Shown: positions 8,940-17,312, counted from the first letter of the stretch. The stretch is DNA of 17,360 bases from an uncultured Flavobacteriales bacterium (GCA_937911795.1 CALDPJ010000126.1:1-17360); one strand, 5' to 3'. The notes: generated from the letters alone by a model not told the origin. Numbers and translations are program-made.

Positions 8940-9392
8940 TTATTCTCTGTTCTGACTGTCGACAATTATTGTCACCGGGCCATCGTTCACCAGGGATACA
9001 TTCATCATCGCACCGAACTCACCTGTGGAAACTTTCACTCCGGAAACCGCACGCAACTGATCAACAAAATATTCATACAGCGGGATGGCCTTTTCCGGAC
9101 GAGCCGCCTTTATAAAAGAAGGCCGTGACCCTTTGCGGGTTTTGGCGTGAAGCGTAAACTGACTCACCACCATCATTGAACCTCCTGCTTCCTGAACAGA
9201 ACAATTCATCAATCCTGCATCATCAGAAAATATTCTCAGGCTCGATAGTTTAGCAACCAGCCAGTCGGCATCTGTTTCAGCATCGCGATCTTCTATCCCC
9301 AAAAATATCAGGAGTCCTTTTTCGATTTCAGCAACAGATTTTCCCTTTACACTAACTCCCGCTTCCGAAACTCTTTGAATGACTATCCTCAT
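8940..9392 (-). CDS. dtd: D-aminoacyl-tRNA deacylase
   Basis: A 150-residue protein of normal Dtd length. It removes D-amino acids (and glycine mischarged on tRNA-Ala) from tRNA, keeping them out of proteins. It begins with the family's MRIVIQRV and has the two active-site motifs: SQFT at 77-80 and the Gly-cisPro motif at 138-139 within NDGPVT. It starts two bases after the rsgA stop codon, so translation of the two is probably coupled. Start, end and motifs are all canonical. Confidence 0.96.
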   Translation of the reverse strand: MRIVIQRVSEAGVSVKGKSVAEIEKGLLIFLGIEDRDAETDADWLVAKLSSLRIFSDDAGLMNCSVQEAGGSMMVVSQFTLHAKTRKGSRPSFIKAARPEKAIPLYEYFVDQLRAVSGVKVSTGEFGAMMNVSLVNDGPVTIIVDSQNRE

Positions 9393-9394
9393 TT

Positions 9395-10336
9395 CTATTC
9401 GTACAGATTTTTGCGGTACGACTCATCCGATTCGTTGAAATACAACTTCAGATAACTCTCATACCGGCTCCATGCAATTTCATCGTTTTCAACAGCTGCC
9501 TTTACCGCACAATGAGGTTCATCCACATGAACGCAATTGTTGTATTTGCATTCGGACATTCGGGCGCGCATTTCGGGAAATCGTTCAGCAATTTCATTCT
9601 TGTCGAAATCCACCAGACCAAAGCCTTTAATCCCCGGAGTATCTATTACGTAACCGCCAAAACTCAGTCTGTGCATTTCGGCAAAGGTGGTGGTGTGTTG
9701 CCCCATGCTGTGGGCGGTAGAAATTGCGCTCGTGCGGATATTTAGTTTCTCATCTACCGAATTGATCATTGTGGATTTTCCCACTCCGCTGTGGCCGGAT
9801 AACAAACTCACCTTATCCTTGAGAATGGATTTCAAATCTTCTTTACCAATTCCTGATGTTGCAGAAACTTCAAGACAAGGATATCCCACATTCTCATAAA
9901 TTCTGGCAAAAGCACGCATATCTTCCAGTTCATCATCATTGTAGAGATCAACCTTATTAAAAACCAGTACCGCCGGAATATGATACGCCTCGGCTGTAAC
10001 CAGATACCGATCCACAAAGGCCGGTAATGTCAGCGGAGACTTTAGTGTCACCACCAAAATGGCCTGATCGATATTTGCAGCAAGAATATGAGAAGTATGC
10101 GAAAGGTTTACAGATTTTCGCACGATGTAATTTCGCCGGGGATGAATGGCAGAAATTGAAGCCGGTCCGTCGTCGGATTTTGTAAACGTTACCCGATCGC
10201 CCACCGCCACCGGATTGGTGCTTCGGATTCCTTTCAACCTCAGCTTCCCGCGTATTTTACAATCAAAAATATCACCCGCATCATCCTGCACGCGATACCA
10301 GCTGCCTGTTGATTTTATGACTACCCCTTCACTCAC
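9395..10336 (-). CDS. rsgA: Ribosome small-subunit-dependent GTPase A
   Basis: A 313-residue cytoplasmic GTPase acting late in 30S subunit maturation. Domains: an N-terminal OB fold (about 1-75), then a circularly permuted GTPase in which NKVD (127-130) precedes the P loop GHSGVGKS (181-188) and DTPG (232-235). A C-terminal zinc motif follows: C263, C268, H270, C276. The permuted motif order is diagnostic of the family. The start is GTG at 10336. It is the only usable start, because an in-frame TGA lies two codons upstream and the protein must begin before VIKSTGSWY. First gene of the rsgA-dtd-mazG-like operon and divergent from gldA. Confidence 0.96.
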   Translation of the reverse strand: MSEGVVIKSTGSWYRVQDDAGDIFDCKIRGKLRLKGIRSTNPVAVGDRVTFTKSDDGPASISAIHPRRNYIVRKSVNLSHTSHILAANIDQAILVVTLKSPLTLPAFVDRYLVTAEAYHIPAVLVFNKVDLYNDDELEDMRAFARIYENVGYPCLEVSATSGIGKEDLKSILKDKVSLLSGHSGVGKSTMINSVDEKLNIRTSAISTAHSMGQHTTTFAEMHRLSFGGYVIDTPGIKGFGLVDFDKNEIAERFPEMRARMSECKYNNCVHVDEPHCAVKAAVENDEIAWSRYESYLKLYFNESDESYRKNLYE

Positions 10337-10340
10337 CCTT

Positions 10341-10348
10341 CAAAAGTA
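10341..10348 (-). promoter_or_regulatory. Probable rsgA promoter, -7 box
   Basis: On the minus strand this reads TACTTTTG, a perfect match to the Bacteroidota TAnnTTTG box. A TTTG lies 22 bases further upstream (complement of 10371-10374), slightly beyond the usual 19-21. The box ends only four bases before the GTG start codon, so the transcript would begin at or within a base or two of the start. Confidence 0.42.
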
Positions 10349-10413
10349 CAATTGAAAGCGCATTTTTTAACAAAACTTTTCGGAGCGCCGATTCAGATAA
10401 AAGCGAGTAATGA

Positions 10414-10421
10414 TATCTTCG
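10414..10421 (+). promoter_or_regulatory. Possible gldA promoter, -7 box
   Basis: TATCTTCG matches TAnnTTTG at five of six defined positions and sits seven bases before the gldA ATG. No clear TTTG lies about 20 bases upstream, so the -33 part is weak or absent. If real, the leader would be only a few bases long. Confidence 0.32.
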
Positions 10422-10428
10422 CAGAACG

Positions 10429-11349
10429 ATGTCTATCAAAGTAGAAAATATCAGCAAACGCTATGGAGCGCAACTCGCATTGAATGACGTGAGTTTTCAG
10501 GTCTCTTCAAGCGAGGTGGTTGGTTTTCTTGGACCCAATGGAGCCGGAAAAACAACCATGATGAAAATCCTTACGGCCTATATTCCGCCTACATCCGGCA
10601 AAGCCATGGTATGTGAAAAGGATGTCATGGAAGAATCCATTGAAGTGCGTAAAAAGGTGGGCTATTTGCCCGAGAATAACCCGTTGTACCTGGATATGTA
10701 CGTGAAGGAATACCTGAGTTTTGTGGCCGGAATTTACAAGCTTCCGAAAAAGAACGCCCGAGTTGCTGAAATGATTGATTTGGTAGGTTTGGGGCTCGAA
10801 CAAAAAAAGCAAATCGGTGCTTTATCCAAGGGCTACCGGCAGCGTGTAGGTCTTGCTCAGGCGATGATTCACAACCCCGAAGTGTTGATTCTGGATGAGC
10901 CTACCAGCGGTCTGGATCCCAATCAGCTTACGGATATTCGCCAGCTGATAAGAAGTATCGGAAGAGAAAAAACCGTGCTTTTATCCACCCATATTATGCA
11001 GGAAGTTGAAGCGCTGTGCGAACGGCTGATCATCATTAACCGGGGTAAAATTGTTGCCGACGACTCTGTGAATGTGCTGTTACAAAACCTGGGCAACCGC
11101 CGGTTGTTGATGGTGGAATTCAGCGCTCCTGCGTCTGTAAACCGGCTCCGGAAAATAAATGGGGTGGAAAGGGTTGAATCTTTGGAAGGAAACAACTACC
11201 GTATTCATTACAATCCGGCGATGGATCTGCGGGAAACACTTTTTAAATTTGCTGTCGAAGAAAATCTGTCGGTGCTTACACTCCGCCAGGAAGAGCAAAA
11301 ACTCGAAGAAATATTTAAACAACTCACCCATCCGCAGACTCAGGAATAG
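10429..11349 (+). CDS. gldA: Gliding motility ABC transporter ATP-binding protein GldA
   Basis: A 306-residue ATPase. Motifs in order: Walker A GPNGAGKTT (35-43), a signature loop reading LSKGYRQRVGLA instead of LSGGQ, Walker B with VLILDEPTSGLDP, and an H-loop in LLSTHIMQEVE. The LSKGYRQRVGLA form, the PNQL after the D-loop and the ~85-residue C-terminal extension fit the GldA subfamily (usually about 300 residues). In F. johnsoniae GldA works with the membrane proteins GldF and GldG and is needed for gliding. No gldF or gldG is present in this window, so the partners must be encoded elsewhere. GldA homologues also occur in organisms not known to glide, so motility is not proven. It is transcribed away from rsgA and followed 70 bases later by metK. 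Confidence 0.88.
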   Translation: MSIKVENISKRYGAQLALNDVSFQVSSSEVVGFLGPNGAGKTTMMKILTAYIPPTSGKAMVCEKDVMEESIEVRKKVGYLPENNPLYLDMYVKEYLSFVAGIYKLPKKNARVAEMIDLVGLGLEQKKQIGALSKGYRQRVGLAQAMIHNPEVLILDEPTSGLDPNQLTDIRQLIRSIGREKTVLLSTHIMQEVEALCERLIIINRGKIVADDSVNVLLQNLGNRRLLMVEFSAPASVNRLRKINGVERVESLEGNNYRIHYNPAMDLRETLFKFAVEENLSVLTLRQEEQKLEEIFKQLTHPQTQE

Positions 11350-11419
11350 TTCAGTCAAAGCGATGTACATACTGTTTGAAAATTCCTAATTTAGCCGCCG
11401 TTTAAAACTGCAAAAATTC

Positions 11420-12715
11420 ATGCCTTACTTATTTACTTCAGAGTCGGTTTCTGAGGGACACCCCGACAAAATTGCCGACCAGATCTCCGATGCACTCATC
11501 GATCATTTTATGGCTTTTGATGTTGATTCAAAAGTAGCCTGCGAAACGTTGGTCACTACCGGACAGGTGGTTATTGCCGGAGAGGTTAAATCGAAAGCCT
11601 ACCTCGACGTTCAGAAAATTGTGCGGGATGTGATTTCGGGAATCGGTTACAACAAGAGCGAGTACATGTTCGAAGCCAATTCCTGCGGTATATTGTCGGC
11701 CATTCACGATCAAAGTGCCGACATCAACCAGGGCGTGGATAAAGCAAACAAAGAAGATCAGGGAGCCGGAGACCAGGGAATGATGTTCGGCTACGCGTGC
11801 CTTGAGACAGACAATTACATGCCGCTGGGTATAGAAATAGCCCATACTTTATTGCGCATTCTCGCCGACATCAGAAAAGCCGGCACAAAAATGCGCTACC
11901 TGCGCCCCGATTCAAAAGCCCAGGTGACCATTTTATACAGCGATGATCACCAACCGTTGATGATCGATTCGATTGTGATTTCGACCCAGCACGACGAATT
12001 TGAATTACCCGCGAACAACCGTCCGGAAGCGAAACTGAAGGCTGAAAAGATGATGCAACAGGTCATTGAAGCCGACATCAAAAAACACCTGATTCCAAAG
12101 GTGAAAAAGGCGCTCCCAATGCGCGTACGTCAGTTGTTCAACAACCCGATTAAATATCACATCAACCCGACCGGGAAATTTGTTATCGGCGGTCCGCACG
12201 GTGACACCGGCCTTACCGGACGAAAAATTATCGTTGATACCTATGGTGGACGCGGAGCCCACGGTGGGGGTGCATTTTCAGGAAAAGACCCATCGAAAGT
12301 AGACCGTTCTGCCGCCTATGCTACCCGTCACATTGCCAAAAACATGGTAGCTGCAGGTGTGTGTGACGAAGTTCTGGTTCAGGTGTCTTATGCCATCGGA
12401 TTGGCTGAACCGACCGGTTTGTACGTAAACACGTACGGAACTGCAAAGGTAGACATGACCGACGGTGAAATTGCTGACATTCTTCGGAAGGTTTTTGACA
12501 TGCGCCCGTACGCCATTGAACAACGCCTGAAACTCCGCTATCCGATTTACCAGGAAACGGCAGCGTACGGACACATGGGACGTGAGCCGGAAGAAAAAGT
12601 AGTTACTTTTCCAGGGCCAAATGGCGATGAAATTAAAATGAAGGTTGAAACCTTTACCTGGGAAAAGCTGGATTATGTAAAGCCGCTTCGCACGGCCTTT
12701 GGATTAGATCAGTAA
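11420..12715 (+). CDS. metK: S-adenosylmethionine synthetase (methionine adenosyltransferase)
   Basis: A 431-residue cytoplasmic enzyme making S-adenosylmethionine from ATP and methionine. Signatures: SEGHPDKIADQISD near the N-terminus with catalytic His-14, the GAGDQG loop (115-120), GGPHGDTGLTGRK (257-269) and the glycine-rich P-loop GGGAFSGKDPSKVDRS (282-297). It is longer than the ~384-residue E. coli enzyme, mainly because of a charged insertion around residues 193-240; I believe longer forms are usual in Bacteroidota. The upstream 70 bases contain TAATTTAG (11387-11394), a one-mismatch -7 box without a matching -33, so its own promoter is possible but weak. It converges with the gene on the other strand, one base between stop codons. 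Confidence 0.97.
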   Translation: MPYLFTSESVSEGHPDKIADQISDALIDHFMAFDVDSKVACETLVTTGQVVIAGEVKSKAYLDVQKIVRDVISGIGYNKSEYMFEANSCGILSAIHDQSADINQGVDKANKEDQGAGDQGMMFGYACLETDNYMPLGIEIAHTLLRILADIRKAGTKMRYLRPDSKAQVTILYSDDHQPLMIDSIVISTQHDEFELPANNRPEAKLKAEKMMQQVIEADIKKHLIPKVKKALPMRVRQLFNNPIKYHINPTGKFVIGGPHGDTGLTGRKIIVDTYGGRGAHGGGAFSGKDPSKVDRSAAYATRHIAKNMVAAGVCDEVLVQVSYAIGLAEPTGLYVNTYGTAKVDMTDGEIADILRKVFDMRPYAIEQRLKLRYPIYQETAAYGHMGREPEEKVVTFPGPNGDEIKMKVETFTWEKLDYVKPLRTAFGLDQ

Positions 12716-12726
12716 ACTACTGATCT
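12706..12726. terminator. Perfect 9-bp inverted repeat at the convergent metK / exported-protein gene ends
   Basis: The arms 12706-12714 and 12718-12726 are perfect complements around a 3-base loop. The metK TAA (12713-12715) and the opposing TAG (complement of 12717-12719) both lie inside it. A second, overlapping 6-bp hairpin (12723-12728 with 12736-12741, loop of 7) is followed by GATTTTA on the + strand. There is no strong T-run, so termination in either direction is inferred from position and structure only. Confidence 0.45.
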
Positions 12727-14906
12727 CCCGAATCCGGAGATGATTTTACTTTAAGTACTATTTCATCCAACTGTTCAACGGCATTATATAGCGTTGCGAT
12801 CAGATGGGCTTTCTTGGGTTCTACGCGGTCTCCAAAAAAAGAATAATAAGCCTCGACCGAAAGCTGATCGGGTGCAGTTTGTTCGACATTAAAAACGACT
12901 GAGCCAAAACGATTTTCCTGCTGAAAATGTAGCTCTTCGGGATTCCGGATTTCGATTGGGTGGTTGAAATTAATCTGAACCCGTATCAAATCGTTGCCCT
13001 CGAAGTCGATATAAAACGGCAGTTTACGCGGGTACTTGTCAAAATCCGGCCATACGACAAAATTAAACCAGCCTTTCAGCGGAATCTCTATATCCTCTGT
13101 AGACGTCATATTTCCGGGTTCAGACAAGGTAAAGTCCGATGAATATTTTCGTGTGTATGGCGCGTAGTTGGTGGCGAAGGTTTGTGTGGTGTTATGAAAT
13201 TTAACAGGCTTTCCCCAGAAAATTTTTCGGCCGTATTGAGGATTGATACTGCTGTCCACTACTCCAAAGTCATAAACCGACCTGGTGAGCGTACTGAATT
13301 GTCCGGCAAGTTCGGTTTCAATTGTACCATGCGCTTCAAGGGATTCCAGATCCATCGCCACGTGCACAGTAGTATGGCGATAGTTTTCATCCACATTGGA
13401 TGGCATACTGATCAGCTGCGGGAAATAACCTTCGTCAAAAAACAACTGATCTATATCCACCAGAAATGCCGGTGACGAAGCAAGGTAAAACGGAAATTCA
13501 TTGGGTCCGTAACCGTAACGCGTCTTCTTCGGATAATACAGATTCAGGAATTGGCCATCCGGCAAAGCAAAAGCATAATCGTTGAAGAACAATGATGAGG
13601 TGTAATCGGCAGAAAGTTCTCCTATTCTAGTATCCTGGAGGTACGTTGTGAAATACTTTATCCCTACCAGGTTAATCAGTCGTGCATAAAGATGATATCT
13701 GCTGGATTCACGCATTTCTCCGGCACTTAACTGATCTCCGACTTTCTCAAGGCTCATATCCCGACCGGCGAAATATTCCATGTCTGATTTAAACTCAAAG
13801 TCGTTCGCTAAAACATTGTGGAGCCTGTTGAAACGGAGCACCGACTGATCTCTCGGTAGTCCATCTGTTTCCCTGGCGATGAATTTTTTTACCTGCTGAG
13901 ATTGTCCATCCTGATGATTGTTTTGGAGCGTACGGGTGCGAATCCAAAGCGCATTACGTTCTCTGATCTGAAACACCTTCAGTGCATAATTGGTTGGATA
14001 ATACCGTTTGGCCTCCTGAAGCCTTATCCGATACCGTCCGCTGTTTGTGTTTAGCGAATAAACAATATGCGGCAAATCAGATCCGGGACGTATTCCCGGC
14101 TCACGAACAGATCCATCCAGATTTTTATTGTTCCAGACCCGGTGTGTTCTTCTGGATTTATTGTAGACTGATTCTGGTTCGACACCCGCCATGATGGTAG
14201 CAAGATACCGCGGAGAAGAAATTTTCACCTGTTGTTCCTGAATCGGATAAGGTCCGTTGAAAAAAATGCGTTGAGAGATAAAAAACATCCAGTTATTCCA
14301 GAAAGGCACTTCGTATTTGTAATGCACTTCAATTTCATCTCCTGGCTGTATTCCCTGCAATTCAAAACCATATCTGAACTGTTTTTCTATTTGATTCCAG
14401 ATAAGTATCTCATCATTTAAAAAACGGTCAGTAAAACGAATTTCCTGCGTAGTGCTATCCGGCAGAATTTTTCTCGCCGCGAAAAACATCATCCGAACAT
14501 TTACAAAATCTGCCGCAATGGAATCGTAACTCCTGTCAATCGGATAGTTCCGGCTATCGAAAAACGGGTCGTGTGATTCGGGAAGCAGAAAATTTGTAAA
14601 CGGAAGCTTGCCCTCTTCGTAGGATTGAATTTTGATCCGTTGCTTTCGTTCAAAGTAAACGTACATGTACCATTCCTTCTGGCCGCGGACGGACATTCGA
14701 AGTTCATCCTTCAGAACTATTGCCGGATAATCAGCCAGATCCGATTGAACTGGTAGGGGAACCGGAATTTTATCATCCCATTCGTGATCGAATGCACGCA
14801 ACGGATAATATTGCGCCCGAGCCAGTTCGTAGACATTCAGAAAGAGTAAGGTGAAAAGTAAAATGCGGATCATTCGGTTGGTTTTGCAAATTCTTACAAA
14901 ATTCAT
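12717..14906 (-). CDS. Exported protein resembling DUF3857/transglutaminase-like proteins, apparently without catalytic residues
   Basis: A 729-residue protein of unknown function. It has a Sec signal peptide: hydrophobic residues about 15-26, cleavage after ARA near 31. No lipobox follows, so the mature protein is periplasmic or outer-membrane associated. Residues about 189-202 (GDEIEVHYKYEVPF) resemble the DUF3857 strand pattern. Residues about 394-478 follow the layout of the transglutaminase-like core in such proteins, but the expected Cys segment reads AGEMRESSRYHLYARL, the His position reads FND (441-443) and the Asp position reads LYYP, so the triad seems lost. A beta-rich C-terminal half follows. 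Starts: ATG at 14906, or ATG at 14873 (residue 12), which gives a more compact signal peptide. It lies 28 bases after der in the same direction. The coding call is strong; the family link is inferred from residue patterns alone. Confidence 0.82.
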   Translation of the reverse strand: MNFVRICKTNRMIRILLFTLLFLNVYELARAQYYPLRAFDHEWDDKIPVPLPVQSDLADYPAIVLKDELRMSVRGQKEWYMYVYFERKQRIKIQSYEEGKLPFTNFLLPESHDPFFDSRNYPIDRSYDSIAADFVNVRMMFFAARKILPDSTTQEIRFTDRFLNDEILIWNQIEKQFRYGFELQGIQPGDEIEVHYKYEVPFWNNWMFFISQRIFFNGPYPIQEQQVKISSPRYLATIMAGVEPESVYNKSRRTHRVWNNKNLDGSVREPGIRPGSDLPHIVYSLNTNSGRYRIRLQEAKRYYPTNYALKVFQIRERNALWIRTRTLQNNHQDGQSQQVKKFIARETDGLPRDQSVLRFNRLHNVLANDFEFKSDMEYFAGRDMSLEKVGDQLSAGEMRESSRYHLYARLINLVGIKYFTTYLQDTRIGELSADYTSSLFFNDYAFALPDGQFLNLYYPKKTRYGYGPNEFPFYLASSPAFLVDIDQLFFDEGYFPQLISMPSNVDENYRHTTVHVAMDLESLEAHGTIETELAGQFSTLTRSVYDFGVVDSSINPQYGRKIFWGKPVKFHNTTQTFATNYAPYTRKYSSDFTLSEPGNMTSTEDIEIPLKGWFNFVVWPDFDKYPRKLPFYIDFEGNDLIRVQINFNHPIEIRNPEELHFQQENRFGSVVFNVEQTAPDQLSVEAYYSFFGDRVEPKKAHLIATLYNAVEQLDEIVLKVKSSPDSGDQ

Positions 14907-14934
14907 ACCGGCAAATCTTCACCCGGTCAACGCT

Positions 14935-16245
14935 TTACTTCTTCCTGAAAAAGACGTTAATAGGTACTCCGGTGAGGGAAAAGGATGCCCGCAACTTATT
15001 CTCGAGAAAGCGTTTATACGGATCTTTAACATATTGCGGCAAATTGCAAAAGAATGCAAAACTCGGAACGCGCGTCGGCAATTGCATCACATATTTAATT
15101 TTAACGTACTTCCCTTTCGTTGCCGGGGGTGGATTCTTTTCAATGACATCCAGCATTACTTCATTGAGTTTCGATGTGGAGATCCGGCGCTGACGGTTTT
15201 CAAAGACTTCGATCCCGATTTCGAGTGCTTTCAGAACCCGTTGTTTGGTCAATGCGGAGATAAACAGAATCGGAACGTCGGTAAACGGTGCGATTCGTTC
15301 GCGGATCTGAGCCTCAATTTTCCTGGTCGAATCCTGATCTTTTTCAATCAGATCCCATTTATTCACCAGAATTACCAAGCCTTTTTTGTTGCGCTCGATC
15401 AAGGAAAAAATATTCATATCCTGGCTTTGAATTCCTTCGGTTGCATCCAGCAACAGGAAACAAACATCGCTGTTCTCAATGGCGCGAATGGATCGGACCA
15501 CCGAATAAAATTCGAGGTCTTCGTGGACTTTTCCCTTTTTGCGAATACCGGCCGTATCCATCAGCATAAAATCAAAACCGAAGGACTGGTAACGCGCTCC
15601 GATTGTATCGCGGGTAGTTCCGGCCACATCGGTTACAATATTGCGATCTTCGCCGGTTAAGGCATTGATCATTGACGATTTTCCTACGTTTGGTTTCCCT
15701 ACCACAGCAAATTTCGGCAGCTCTTCGGTTTCGTCAGCTTCCGGATCATCTTTGGGAAATGAGCGCACGAGTTCATCGAGTAATTCACCCGTACCGCTAC
15801 CATTAATGGATGAAATACAGAACACCTCTCCCAGGCCAAGTTTATAGAACTCAGCTGCCATTCCAATTTTATCGGGTGAATCGATTTTATTACAGACGAG
15901 CAAAACCGGTTTATTTGCCCTTCTGAGCATCCTGGCAACCTCTTCGTCCAGGTCTGTAATTCCGGATTCCCAATCGACGAGGAACATTATGACCGATGCC
16001 TCTTCGATTGCAAGTTCTACCTGTCTTTTGATTGCCTTCTCAAAAACATCATCCGAATTAATGGTATAACCGCCGGTATCAATCACAGAAAATGATTTTC
16101 CAATCCATTCGGCTTTTCCGTAATGCCGGTCGCGGGTTACACCGCTGGTCGGATCGACAATGGCATCTCTGCTTTCTGTAAGCCGATTAAAAAAAGTGGA
16201 TTTACCGACATTCGGTCTTCCTACTATAGCTACCATGTTTCCCAT
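14935..16245 (-). CDS. der: Ribosome-assembly GTPase Der (EngA)
   Basis: A 436-residue protein with two tandem GTPase domains and a C-terminal KH-like domain, acting in 50S subunit assembly. Domain 1: GRPNVGKS (9-16), DTGG (56-59), NKID (119-122). Domain 2: GKPNVGKS (183-190), DTAG (230-233), NKWD (295-298). The KH-like region covers about 355-436. Two G domains in one chain are diagnostic of Der. I start it at the ATG at 16245 because MGN-(I/M)-VAIVGRPNVGKS is the usual beginning; a GTG directly before it at 16248 would add one residue. AGGAG precedes this start. Only five bases separate it from the era stop, so era and der are co-transcribed. Confidence 0.96.
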   Translation of the reverse strand: MGNMVAIVGRPNVGKSTFFNRLTESRDAIVDPTSGVTRDRHYGKAEWIGKSFSVIDTGGYTINSDDVFEKAIKRQVELAIEEASVIMFLVDWESGITDLDEEVARMLRRANKPVLLVCNKIDSPDKIGMAAEFYKLGLGEVFCISSINGSGTGELLDELVRSFPKDDPEADETEELPKFAVVGKPNVGKSSMINALTGEDRNIVTDVAGTTRDTIGARYQSFGFDFMLMDTAGIRKKGKVHEDLEFYSVVRSIRAIENSDVCFLLLDATEGIQSQDMNIFSLIERNKKGLVILVNKWDLIEKDQDSTRKIEAQIRERIAPFTDVPILFISALTKQRVLKALEIGIEVFENRQRRISTSKLNEVMLDVIEKNPPPATKGKYVKIKYVMQLPTRVPSFAFFCNLPQYVKDPYKRFLENKLRASFSLTGVPINVFFRKK

Positions 16246-16250
16246 CACTC

Positions 16251-17129
16251 CTATCGATACCCGTATTTATCCAATTTACGATCCTGGTCTCTCCAGTTTT
16301 CGTCTACTTTAACATACAACTCCAGGAAAACCTTTTGCCCTAGAAATTGTTCCATATCCTTTCTTGCGCCGGTTCCTACTCTCTTCAGTTTTGATCCCTG
16401 ATGTCCGATCAATATTCCCTTCTGCGATTTTCGTGACACATAAATAACTGCGCGAATTCGTGTAATTTCAGGCTCTTCGATAAATTCCTCAATTTCCACC
16501 TGACACGAATAAGGGATCTCCTTTTTGTAATTGAGTAATATCTGCTCGCGAATCATCTCAGCAACAAAGAACCGCACAGGTCTGTCGGACAAAGCGTCCT
16601 TATCGTAATAAGGCGGTGCAACCGGAAGCAGCGAAACGATTCTGTTCATCACTCCGTCGAGGTTGAACTTGTGCAATGCTGATACCGGAATGACCTCGCT
16701 TTTCGGAAGTTTCTCCTGAAGGACAGCGAGTAATTCCGTTACTTCTTGTTGATTGAGCAGGTCAACTTTATTGAGCAGAACCAGCAAAGGTACTTCCAAA
16801 CTATTGAGTCTCGCGCACAGATCTTCATCCAGATTGCCTTTTTCGCCGGTATCGGTAATGAATATCATGATATCCGCATCCGTGAATGCCGATTCTACGA
16901 AGCGCATCATCCGTTCCTGCATTTCATATGCCGGAGCCATTATACCCGGGGTATCAGAAAAAACGATCTGAAATTCGGGTTCATTCAAAATTCCTAAAAT
17001 TCTGTGTCGGGTTGTTTGCGCTTTGGGCGTTGCGATCGACAGATGTTCACCAATAATGGCATTCATCAGCGTTGACTTGCCGACATTGGGTTTTCCCACT
17101 ATATTGACAAATCCAGCTTTGTGTTCCAT
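16251..17129 (-). CDS. era: Ribosome-assembly GTPase Era
   Basis: A 292-residue protein with one GTPase domain and a C-terminal KH RNA-binding domain. It binds 16S rRNA near its 3' end during 30S maturation. Motifs: GKPNVGKS (12-19), the switch-I PKAQTTRH (35-42), DTPG (59-62) and NKVD (120-123). The KH domain contains the GILIGHQGSKLKRVG loop (about residues 240-255). Length and motifs are typical. It is the first gene of the era-der run; its 5' side faces a rightward promoter and an RNA-like region. Confidence 0.97.
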   Translation of the reverse strand: MEHKAGFVNIVGKPNVGKSTLMNAIIGEHLSIATPKAQTTRHRILGILNEPEFQIVFSDTPGIMAPAYEMQERMMRFVESAFTDADIMIFITDTGEKGNLDEDLCARLNSLEVPLLVLLNKVDLLNQQEVTELLAVLQEKLPKSEVIPVSALHKFNLDGVMNRIVSLLPVAPPYYDKDALSDRPVRFFVAEMIREQILLNYKKEIPYSCQVEIEEFIEEPEITRIRAVIYVSRKSQKGILIGHQGSKLKRVGTGARKDMEQFLGQKVFLELYVKVDENWRDQDRKLDKYGYR

Positions 17130-17140
17130 GCCATAAAATA

Positions 17141-17172
17141 TTTGGACAACAAAGAAACAAATAATATATTTG
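17141..17172 (+). promoter_or_regulatory. Bacteroidota-type promoter facing right
   Basis: TTTG at 17141-17144, a 20-base spacer and TATATTTG at 17165-17172 match the primary sigma-factor consensus of the phylum (TTTG, about 20 bases, TAnnTTTG) at every defined position. Transcription would start near 17177-17179. The -7 box lies in a small inverted repeat (17158-17163 with 17167-17172). No protein gene lies close downstream, which points to a stable or regulatory RNA, or a leader. Confidence 0.6.
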
Positions 17173-17177
17173 CACTC

Positions 17178-17310
17178 CCATTGCAGGAAGGTTATAATTT
17201 CTGCTTTGTAAACTTATTGTTCGGGCAGAAGAGTTGGTACTTCACCTGAAAGTTAGCCGGTTTTTACCGGAACAGATACCAACCAATCTAAGAGCAGATT
17301 GTTCAGAAAA
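17178..17310 (+). ncRNA. Putative structured RNA or leader after the promoter
   Basis: No protein gene is evident between era and the window end. The transcript predicted from the promoter contains several possible helices. They are 17183-17189 with 17198-17204 (7 bp, one G-U pair); 17233-17239 with 17277-17283 (7 bp); nested inside that, 17257-17261 with 17266-17270 (5 bp, 4-base loop); and 17284-17289 with 17296-17301 (6 bp, 6-base loop). None is followed by a T-run. No known RNA family (6S, SRP, tmRNA, RNase P) was recognised. The boundaries are guesses from the promoter and the start of the next element. Confidence 0.35.
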
Positions 17311-17312
17311 AA

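Noticed and set aside
8778..9128. A 116-codon open frame on the + strand
   Set aside because: It covers parts of the dtd and mazG-like genes on the minus strand, both with complete family motifs; the frame is a shadow.
14851..15660. A 269-codon open frame on the + strand
   Set aside because: It lies antisense to der, whose motifs are intact in the other strand, and its translation shows no domain and an unnatural composition.
17257..17270. CCGGT/ACCGG hairpin as a rho-independent terminator
   Set aside because: The T-run is in the loop rather than after the stem, and the sequence after the stem is AACAGATA.
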